Source: Anaerolineae bacterium
Lineage (GTDB): Bacteria > Chloroflexota > Anaerolineae > Anaerolineales > Villigracilaceae
Direction: 5' to 3'
Assembly (NCBI GenBank): GCA_003524705.1
Contig: DQGV01000274.1
Coordinates: 1-9,142, forward strand
DNA: 9,142 bases
In this document: in pieces, positions 1-5,015 of the stretch
How positions within the stretch are numbered: the stretch's first letter is position 1
How the letters are laid out: each line of letters starts with the position of its first letter
Notes under the pieces: model-generated
The model's input: only the letters and a program-made list of their open reading frames with translations
What the model was told of the DNA's origin: nothing
Database searches by the model: none
Made by a program: the position numbers and the translations under genes

Positions 1-381
1 TTTGCCATCAAACTCGCCATAAAATATTTGCTCCCACGTTCCAAAATCTAATTCGCCGTTCGTTATAGCAACAACCACTTCACGCCCCATGATTTGACGC
101 TTCATGTGTGCGTCAGCATTGTCTTCGCCTGTGTCATTATGCTGATATTGACTCACAGGTTCATGCGGAGCAAGTTTTTCTAACCATTTTTCATAATCTT
201 GATGTAAACCCGCTTCATCATCATTGATGAAAACAGAAGATGTGATGTGCATGGCATTGACCAAGCATAAGCCTTCTTTGATTCCGCTTTCATGCAACGC
301 TTCTTCTACCTGACCTGTGATATTGATAAACCCGCGTCGGCTGGGGATGTTAAACCATAATTCTTTTCTATAAGATTTCAT
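1..381 (-). CDS. yjbQ: YjbQ/UPF0047 family protein, 3' end cut by window edge
   Basis: I translated this reading frame by hand; it stays open from an ATG at 381 to the window edge (127 codons, no stop). The family is about 135-140 residues, so only about ten C-terminal residues are missing. Family hallmarks visible are NAMHITSS (His45) followed by FINDDE, a [14 protein letters not shown] stretch (His81, Glu86, Asn88, His92), then [12 protein letters not shown] and EFDG near the end. Members are small cytoplasmic trimeric proteins with clustered conserved His residues. E. coli YjbQ has been reported to have weak thiamine-phosphate synthase activity, but the physiological role is unsettled. The start is supported by AGGA five bases before ATG, overlapping the TAG stop of the upstream methyltransferase gene; the gap between the two genes is 7 bases. 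It is the last visible gene of the minus-strand run. Family assignment is firm, function is not. Confidence 0.93.
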   Translation of the reverse strand, partial: MKSYRKELWFNIPSRRGFINITGQVEEALHESGIKEGLCLVNAMHITSSVFINDDEAGLHQDYEKWLEKLAPHEPVSQYQHNDTGEDNADAHMKRQIMGREVVVAITNGELDFGTWEQIFYGEFDGK

Positions 382-388
382 TATTTTC

Positions 389-964
389 CTAAAACTTCGG
401 AATCACGCCACCAGTTTTTTGCATGTAATTTTTATATTCTTCACCAAAAGAATCAAGCATAAGTTTTTCTTCTGCTTTAACGCGTAAGATATAAAATGGA
501 ATAAAGATTAATAAATTCAAGAAGCCTGCAACCCAATTTTGTAAAAGCAAAGGTTGAGCAATGACCCACAGCCATTGTGAGGCATACATGGGATGGCGAA
601 TTAATCTGTAAATACCTTTTGTAATTAACTCATGTTTCTCACGGATTTCAAGCGATGGTGACCAGTTCAATCCTAAATCCACATGTGCGCGCCAGAAGAT
701 GAAAAGTGCAAGTACAAAAATTGCAACACCAAGCCAGCCTGCCCATGCAGGTAATGTATAGTTTGCAAAATCTAACCAGTTTGTGAAGGCATAAATGATT
801 GGAATGAAAAACATAGCAAGGAATAATAATCCAAGCAATGTTTTTTCTTGTGCTGTGACTCGTTGTTCAGATTTAGCATCTCCGCGTTGGGCTCTGCGGA
901 TGGGCGCACGAATTGCCATTTCAATGAATATGCCAACAAAATAGATGATGACGAAGGTTTTCAT
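389..964 (-). CDS. Isoprenylcysteine carboxyl methyltransferase (ICMT)-like membrane methyltransferase
   Basis: This 191-residue integral membrane protein has hydrophobic segments near residues 3-18, 42-61, 72-91 and 128-162. The C-terminal half carries the ICMT/PEMT-type SAM-dependent methyltransferase signature: [15 protein letters not shown] (RHPMY at 123-127), then [10 protein letters not shown] (Glu165-Glu166) and FGEEYKNY (173-180). In this superfamily the RHP and EE elements contribute to cofactor binding. Bacterial members methylate varied small or lipid substrates, most of them unknown, so no substrate can be named; bacteria lack the classic prenylated CaaX targets. The open frame extends upstream to 1057, but I chose the ATG at 964. 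That start lies one base after the stop of the DUF4342 gene, and the longer form would overlap that gene and add a non-hydrophobic leader. No clear Shine-Dalgarno is seen before 964, which suggests reinitiation after the upstream stop. Confidence 0.88.
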   Translation of the reverse strand: MKTFVIIYFVGIFIEMAIRAPIRRAQRGDAKSEQRVTAQEKTLLGLLFLAMFFIPIIYAFTNWLDFANYTLPAWAGWLGVAIFVLALFIFWRAHVDLGLNWSPSLEIREKHELITKGIYRLIRHPMYASQWLWVIAQPLLLQNWVAGFLNLLIFIPFYILRVKAEEKLMLDSFGEEYKNYMQKTGGVIPKF

Positions 965-965
965 G

Positions 966-1208
966 TTATTCTGTTTTTTCAACCACAATCGTGGCTTCTG
1001 TGAGCAATGCGGCAATGGCTCCAATCGCGGCGAGTTGTGGAGCAAGTAAAACTCCAACTACACCAAAAGTGACTGGAATTTCCATCATCACTTTTCCATC
1101 TTTATCTTTGATGATGACTTTGCGAATGTTGCCTTCATGAATCAATTCTTTGATTTTAGCAACTAACTTTTCGCCATCTACTTTGAATTCTTCAGTTCTA
1201 CCAGACAT
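966..1208 (-). CDS. DUF4342 domain-containing protein
   Basis: This is an 80-residue protein. Residues 5-42 are charged and helical, then strand-like (EEFKVDGEKLVAKIKELIHEGNIRKVIIKDKDGK). A hydrophobic Gly/Ala-rich stretch follows at residues 44-70 (IPVTFGVVGVLLAP, LAAIGAIAALLTE), with a short TIVVE tail. This matches DUF4342 (PF14242) from memory. Such domains occur alone or after a UBA-like helix in other bacteria, and the function is unknown. The hydrophobic part could be one membrane segment or an amphipathic oligomerisation region. A strong Shine-Dalgarno (GGAG, seven bases before ATG) lies within the last codons of the upstream NimA-like gene, whose stop is only two bases from this start. 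The downstream methyltransferase starts one base after its stop. The tight packing argues that it is expressed with these neighbours. Confidence 0.9.
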   Translation of the reverse strand: MSGRTEEFKVDGEKLVAKIKELIHEGNIRKVIIKDKDGKVMMEIPVTFGVVGVLLAPQLAAIGAIAALLTEATIVVEKTE

Positions 1209-1210
1209 TT

Positions 1211-1810
1211 TTACTCTCCAAATTTTTTTGATTTATAGAAATCAAACCATTTTGGGTCAAGCGGTGACCATTCATCACTTTGATCGGTCATATCTTTCCA
1301 GTTTTCTTTGCCACTCCACGACTCGATTTTGATTTCATACACAGATGTACGTTTGAGTTCTTTGTCGGTTGCGGAGCGATAATCTTGGTCAATTTGCATG
1401 TCGCCAAAGTATTTGTCAATGAGTTGATGAAGTACTTTTTTCTTTTCAAATTCATCTTCTATCAAAAAGGCTTTTCCAAAAACAAGCACGCTTCGATATT
1501 GTAATGAAAATTCTAAAGCAATGTTTGAGGGGAGCAATTTCCCAAATTCGCTGACTTCGACACAAACTTCGGGATATTGTTCGATATTTGCGTGAACACG
1601 CCCAAGAATATTGGAATGAAAGATAATGCGCTGATTTGTTTCGTCGTAGAAAAATGTTGAGGTATTGATAAACGGCTGTACGTCAAAACGAGAGGCGATG
1701 CGGGCAATGTTTCCACGATGGAGTAAGTTTTTTATCCAATGTTCAGCGCGTGTATTTTCTGGGAGTCTTTGAAAAGCAGTCGGTGATTGATTTTCGTAAT
1801 CTCTAGGCAT
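1211..1810 (-). CDS. NimA-like / pyridoxamine 5'-phosphate oxidase-family FMN-binding split-barrel protein
   Basis: The protein has 199 residues from the chosen ATG. Visible elements are an N-terminal helix (PENTRAEHWIKNLLHRG), a first strand pair (GNIARIASRFDVQPFINTSTFFYDE), and the segment RIIFHSNILGRVHANIEQYPEVCVEVSEFG at 61-90. The last is the usual FHSA..GRK..NI...P.VCFEV pattern of the Pyridox_ox_2 / 5-nitroimidazole-reductase-like family. YRSVLVFGKA follows at 105-114, and a SGKEN segment near 167-171 sits in the late part of the barrel. Such proteins bind FMN or related flavins as dimers and carry out small-molecule redox reactions; the substrate cannot be read from sequence. The start is ambiguous. 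ATG at 1816 and ATG at 1810 are in frame, overlap the upstream gene by 14 or 8 bases, and neither has a clear Shine-Dalgarno, so translation is probably coupled to the membrane protein upstream. Confidence 0.85.
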   Translation of the reverse strand: MPRDYENQSPTAFQRLPENTRAEHWIKNLLHRGNIARIASRFDVQPFINTSTFFYDETNQRIIFHSNILGRVHANIEQYPEVCVEVSEFGKLLPSNIALEFSLQYRSVLVFGKAFLIEDEFEKKKVLHQLIDKYFGDMQIDQDYRSATDKELKRTSVYEIKIESWSGKENWKDMTDQSDEWSPLDPKWFDFYKSKKFGE

Positions 1811-2384
1811 GATCATCTATGAGTAGGCGTTTATACCAAGCCCATTGTGCAATGTAACCTAAAATTGCGCTAGCAAAAATGATTAACCAACTAATGGTGT
1901 TGATATTTCCAAGAGCAGATAATAAAAAATAAATGGCAGTGCCTGTGGTTAACGAACTTAAGGTAGCAACTTCCATTGCAATCAAGTTAGCGATGCTATA
2001 AGGTTTATCGGTAGGGGGAACTTGTTTATCTAACCATTTGAAGGCGGGTTTGATGTTTGGATTGTTTTTGATGTAATAGTTTTTGATTTGATTCATCGCT
2101 TCAACTGACTCGTGCCAAGCCGCTCGCAAGCGGGCAAGTTGTGCTAGCGTGAAAGTTCCCATGACGGTTAAGACAATAAACAAAACAAAGAAAGCCAGCG
2201 CAACCGTTTGTTGACCAAGAACAGAAGGTGAACCTAGCACTGCGGCAACAAATGAACCAACTGTCACAAAATAATATGATGAAAAACGAGAGCGGTCTTC
2301 GTTGGCTTGAAATGCATTTTGATTGATATATTTGAATTCGGCTTGTAGCATTTCGTCGTCGTTGAGTTTGGGGTTTCCAGCCAT
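1803..2384 (-). CDS. Four-transmembrane protein of unknown function
   Basis: I do not recognise a named family for this 193-residue protein. It has a soluble N-terminal region (residues 1-35, including EMLQAEFKYINQNAFQANEDRSR), two hydrophobic segments at about 36-52 and 58-82, a charged helical linker of about 50 residues (AQLARLRAAWHESVEAMNQIKNYYIKNNP, then KWLDKQVPP), and two more hydrophobic segments at about 132-157 and 163-184. A short hydrophilic tail follows. With an even number of segments, both termini and the linker would lie on the same side, probably the cytoplasm. The reading frame is open to 2438, but those extra codons are the palindromic repeat, so I chose the ATG at 2384, which is preceded by a GAAAGAAG purine run. 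Its end overlaps the NimA-like gene, implying joint expression with a flavoprotein. No enzymatic motif is visible. Confidence 0.8.
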   Translation of the reverse strand: MAGNPKLNDDEMLQAEFKYINQNAFQANEDRSRFSSYYFVTVGSFVAAVLGSPSVLGQQTVALAFFVLFIVLTVMGTFTLAQLARLRAAWHESVEAMNQIKNYYIKNNPNIKPAFKWLDKQVPPTDKPYSIANLIAMEVATLSSLTTGTAIYFLLSALGNINTISWLIIFASAILGYIAQWAWYKRLLIDDHA

Positions 2385-2397
2385 GTTTACTTCTTTC

Positions 2398-2463
2398 TTA
2401 GCCACAGAGTACATAGAGACCTTTGAGGTTTTTCTCAAAAAACTCTACGACCTCTGTGGCTAA
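2398..2463. repeat. 66-base imperfect palindromic repeat (CCACAGAG-type hairpin)
   Basis: The outer arms are perfect 12-base inverted repeats: TTAGCCACAGAG at 2398-2409 and CTCTGTGGCTAA at 2452-2463. After a mismatch-rich zone a second stem pairs TAGAG (2414-2418) with CTCTA (2443-2447). An inner stem pairs TTTGAG (2422-2427) with CTCAAA (2434-2439) around a GTTTTT loop. The whole element folds as a three-tier hairpin. It fills the gap between the aminopeptidase stop (10 bases away) and the next start codon (13 bases away). I recall similar CCACAGAG/CTCTGTGG palindromes as dispersed intergenic repeats in environmental bacteria, but this window has only one copy. No T-tract follows on the minus strand, so it is a poor intrinsic terminator; an mRNA-stability, processing or mobile REP/MITE-like role is possible. 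Confidence 0.8.
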
Positions 2464-2472
2464 ACAAAATCT

Positions 2473-3735
2473 TTATACTTGTATTGCCCATTCACCATTA
2501 CGCATGACGGGCTCACGATTGCCGTCTTTGGTGATACCGTCAATGTCCATTTTATTGGAGCCAATCATAAAGTCTACATGATTGAGCGAGACGTTGCCTC
2601 CAGATGAGATAAATTCTTCATCTGTCAACTCCTCTCCACCCGTAAGCGTGAAGCGATACGCACGACCAATTGCAATGTGGCATGAAGCGTTTTCATCATA
2701 AAGTGTGTTGTAGAAAAGATGTCCACGTTGACCAATAGGAGAGGAAGCAGGGACAAGCGCAACTTCACCGAGTCTTTGTGAACCTTCATCTGTTTCAATT
2801 AATTTCTTTAATGCCGCTTCGCCTTTTTTCGCAGTGACTTTGGTGATGCGCCCATTTTCAAAAGTTACTTGGAAATCTTCAATCAATGTGCCACTATAGC
2901 TTAACGGAAATGTTGCCGATATAACTCCATCAGCCTTGTTGCGGTCTGGCAAAGTAAAAACTTCTTCTGTAGGCATGTTGGCAGTGAAGATAACTCCATT
3001 TTGTGCCAAGCTTTGAGCACCTATCCATTTATGCCCATAAGGTAAACCAAGTGTAAAGTCTGTGCCTTCGGCTTTGTAATGCAAACCTGTATATTGTTTG
3101 GTTTGTAAATAATTTGCACGTTCTCGTAAATCTACATTATGTTTTTGCCAGGCTGCAATTGGGTCGGGCTGATCAATTCTTGTGCTTTCAAAAATGGCTT
3201 GCCAAAGTTTTTCTTGCGCTTTTTCAGCGGGTAAATCGGGAAATATCTTTTTCGCCCAATCTTCACCAGCGGCAGCAACCACACACCAATTGATGGCATT
3301 CGTTGTAACTTTTTCGCCAATCGGTCCCCAATTTTTCAGGTGGGTACTTTGCATTTTTCCAATCACTTCGGGGTCGAGGCTACCAAGCAAATCAGGGTTG
3401 GAGCCTGCAATCGAAAGCAAAGCGTCACCATGATCGATCATATCTATGATCGCATCAATTTGCCATTTAGAATATGCATCAAAAGAATCTTTCGGTGCAT
3501 GTTGTGCACGAATGCGTAACATCTCTTCATCTGCAAAAATCGTATCAACATATTTTGCTCCTACTGCATAAGCAGCTTTAGCAATTTCACGCACCAACGG
3601 AGCAAATTGATAAGGTACACCACGCGTCGCTCCTAAGGTGATGATGAGTCTTTGACCCTCACGAATATTCAAGCCGACTTTTACAATCGCTTCGGCATAT
3701 TTGGCGAGCATTTCTTGATGAGTTTTTCCTGTCAT
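2473..3735 (-). CDS. M29 family metallo-aminopeptidase (AmpS / aminopeptidase T / PepS type)
   Basis: This 420-residue cytoplasmic aminopeptidase has the full usual length for peptidase family M29, which removes N-terminal residues from peptides with a two-metal centre. The N-terminal domain starts MTGKTHQEMLAKYAEAIVKVGLNIREGQRL. The C-terminal catalytic domain carries every expected ligand at family spacing: NMPTEEVFT (Glu258), QRLGEVALV (Glu324), ASCHIAIG (His353), GRAY (Tyr360, catalytic) and LNHVDFMIGS (His386, Asp388). I placed these by matching residue spacing to memory of T. thermophilus AmpT and S. aureus AmpS. Start choice: a TTG at 3747 is in frame, but the ATG at 3735 has GAGG six bases upstream, and that GAGG overlaps the TTG region, so ATG is preferred. 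It is probably the first gene of the minus-strand run and is divergent from the acetyltransferase gene. Confidence 0.95.
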   Translation of the reverse strand: MTGKTHQEMLAKYAEAIVKVGLNIREGQRLIITLGATRGVPYQFAPLVREIAKAAYAVGAKYVDTIFADEEMLRIRAQHAPKDSFDAYSKWQIDAIIDMIDHGDALLSIAGSNPDLLGSLDPEVIGKMQSTHLKNWGPIGEKVTTNAINWCVVAAAGEDWAKKIFPDLPAEKAQEKLWQAIFESTRIDQPDPIAAWQKHNVDLRERANYLQTKQYTGLHYKAEGTDFTLGLPYGHKWIGAQSLAQNGVIFTANMPTEEVFTLPDRNKADGVISATFPLSYSGTLIEDFQVTFENGRITKVTAKKGEAALKKLIETDEGSQRLGEVALVPASSPIGQRGHLFYNTLYDENASCHIAIGRAYRFTLTGGEELTDEEFISSGGNVSLNHVDFMIGSNKMDIDGITKDGNREPVMRNGEWAIQV

Positions 3736-3741
3736 GGGTTG

Positions 3742-3745
3742 CCTC
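3742..3745 (-). promoter_or_regulatory. Shine-Dalgarno deciding the aminopeptidase start
   Basis: GAGG (CCTC on the plus strand) lies six bases upstream of the ATG at 3735. It is inside the stretch that would be coding if the in-frame TTG at 3747 were used, so it favours the shorter 420-residue protein. Confidence 0.65.
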
Positions 3746-3762
3746 AATAGTGGAATAGTCCA

Positions 3763-3771
3763 AGTATAGCA
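3763..3771 (-). promoter_or_regulatory. Extended -10 promoter element for the aminopeptidase gene run
   Basis: Read on the minus strand the sequence is TGCTATACT, which is TGn followed by TATACT (five of six matches to TATAAT). This is an extended -10 element for a sigma-70-like factor. No good -35 box is seen at 16-18 bases, as is common for extended -10 promoters. Transcription would start near 3756, giving a leader of about 20 bases that contains the Shine-Dalgarno site. This is inferred from motif and position only. Confidence 0.45.
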
Positions 3772-3841
3772 TGGGGCAGAATTGCAGGCTAGATACTGGA
3801 GAATTGTAAAACGATTTACTAGTTTACGGGTTATGTCTAAC

Positions 3842-3846
3842 GGAGG
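3842..3846 (+). promoter_or_regulatory. Strong Shine-Dalgarno of the acetyltransferase-like gene
   Basis: GGAGG ends five bases before the ATG at 3852. An out-of-frame ATG at 3847 sits between them and is too close to the GGAGG to be used, so the site fixes the start at 3852. Confidence 0.7.
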
Positions 3847-3851
3847 ATGGA

Positions 3852-4982
3852 ATGCTGATTATTGAAAAAGTGGATACTGAGAATAAAAAGCAAGTCAGGC
3901 GTTTTGTAGAACTGCCTTATCAAATTTATGCAAATTGCCCGCAGTGGGTTCCGCCGTTAAACATTGATGCCTATAACCAATTGAATCGCAAGAAACATCC
4001 ATTCCATGAACATTCGGATGTGGAATTTTTTCTTGCAGTTCGTGATGGTAAAGATGTAGGTCGCATTGCCGCGATTGAAAATAAACCGTTTAATCGATAT
4101 CATAACGAAAAAACTGCTGACTTTTATTTCTTTGAATGTGAAAATAATCAAGAAACTGCAAATGCATTATTTGATACAGTCATTCAATGGGCAAAGTCTC
4201 GCGCGCTTGATATATTAATTGGACCAAAAGGCATGGGTCCGTTGGATGGGTATGGCGTATTGACTTTCGGTTTTGAACATCGTCAGACGATGACCATGTT
4301 GAACTATAACCACGCATATTATCCCGAATTAATTGAAGCGCAGGGTTTCATCAAAGAAGTGGATTTTGTCTCATGTTATCTTCCAGCCGATAAATTTCAA
4401 ATGCCAGAGCGTGTCGAAAAAATTGCAGAGCGTGTGATGCAACGTGGCAATCTTGAAATCAAAACATTCAAAAGCAAAAAAGAATTATTGAAATGGGCAG
4501 ACCGAATCGGCATGGCATATAACAATGCCTTTGTAAATAATTGGGAATATTATCCGCTCACGCAACGCGAGATTGATTTTGTGGTTGAAAATATTATGAC
4601 CATTGCTGATTATCGTTTGATAAAAATTATTACACATGGTGAAGATGTGGTTGGATTTTTATTTGCATTTCATGATGTGAGTGCCGCGCTTCAACGCGCA
4701 CGGGGAAAGTTGTTTCCCTTCGGTCTGATTGATATTCTCCTCGAAATTCGCCGCACTAACACAGTCTCTGTGAATGGTATGGGGATTTTGCCCGAACATC
4801 AGGGGCATGGCGGAAATGCTTTGCTATATTATGCAATGGGAAAAACATTATTGGAGTTTAGTCAGTTCTCGCATGTTGAAATGACTCAAGTTGCTGAAAC
4901 CACCGAACAAATGCGCGCTGATTTGAAAAACTTGAACGGGGTGGAATATAAAAATAATCGCGTCTATAAAAAGCAGATATAA
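3852..4982 (+). CDS. GNAT-fold N-acetyltransferase-like protein with two domains
   Basis: This is a soluble protein of 376 residues, about twice a single GNAT domain. The N-terminal half has the family's YANCPQWVPPL (26-36), a strand pair FFLAVRDGKDVGRIAAI (59-75) and the loop IGPKGMGPLDGYGVL (123-137). The C-terminal half has a strand DVVGFLFAF (265-273) and an acetyl-CoA pyrophosphate-loop-like motif GILPEHQGHGGNALL (311-325), where QGHGGNA fits the Q/R-x-x-G-x-G/A pattern. It ends EMTQVAETTEQMRADLKNLNGVEYKNNRVYKKQI, typical of this long GNAT group. Family knowledge says the C-terminal half binds acetyl-CoA; the acceptor is unknown and cannot be inferred here. The gene stands alone on its strand, diverging from the aminopeptidase across 116 bases and converging with the histidine kinase. 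Confidence 0.8.
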   Translation: MLIIEKVDTENKKQVRRFVELPYQIYANCPQWVPPLNIDAYNQLNRKKHPFHEHSDVEFFLAVRDGKDVGRIAAIENKPFNRYHNEKTADFYFFECENNQETANALFDTVIQWAKSRALDILIGPKGMGPLDGYGVLTFGFEHRQTMTMLNYNHAYYPELIEAQGFIKEVDFVSCYLPADKFQMPERVEKIAERVMQRGNLEIKTFKSKKELLKWADRIGMAYNNAFVNNWEYYPLTQREIDFVVENIMTIADYRLIKIITHGEDVVGFLFAFHDVSAALQRARGKLFPFGLIDILLEIRRTNTVSVNGMGILPEHQGHGGNALLYYAMGKTLLEFSQFSHVEMTQVAETTEQMRADLKNLNGVEYKNNRVYKKQI

Positions 4983-4983
4983 A

Positions 4984-5015
4984 AAGTGTGGACGTTACGT
5001 CCGCACTTCGTTTTC
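4984..5015. terminator. Bidirectional intrinsic terminator between convergent genes
   Basis: An 11-pair stem joins AAGTGTGGACG (4984-4994) to CGTCCGCACTT (4998-5008), with one T-G wobble and loop TTA. On the plus strand it begins one base after the acetyltransferase stop and is followed by CGTTTTCATTTTT. On the minus strand the same stem is followed by TTTATATCTG, with T's from the stem end. Both directions therefore have a hairpin plus T-rich tail. The three-base loop is the TAA stop codon of the histidine kinase gene. Confidence 0.8.

Noticed and set aside
965..1057. Longer start (at 1057) for the ICMT-like methyltransferase
   Set aside because: It would overlap the whole C-terminal third of the DUF4342 gene in another frame and add a leader unlike the family; the ATG at 964, one base after the upstream stop, is the natural start.
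1150..1504. Plus-strand open frames opposite the NimA-like and DUF4342 genes
   Set aside because: They are antisense shadows of well-supported genes, have no ribosome site or recognisable domain, and overlap each other.
2398..2463. Simple rho-independent terminator for the aminopeptidase
   Set aside because: The minus-strand side of the hairpin is followed by TAAGAAAGAAG, not a T-tract, and a same-strand gene starts 13 bases later.
3132..3433. Alternate-frame open stretches on both strands within the aminopeptidase
   Set aside because: The M29 ligands run in a single frame through this region; the other frames give low-information peptides.
389..3735. Defence island or RiPP-type system built from the methyltransferase, small protein and peptidase
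   Set aside because: The peptidase is a generic M29 aminopeptidase, the small protein is a DUF4342 domain rather than a precursor peptide, and no maturation enzyme, transporter or effector nuclease is present.
3736..3747. TTG start at 3747 for the aminopeptidase
   Set aside because: The GAGG Shine-Dalgarno lies inside this stretch and is well spaced for the ATG at 3735.
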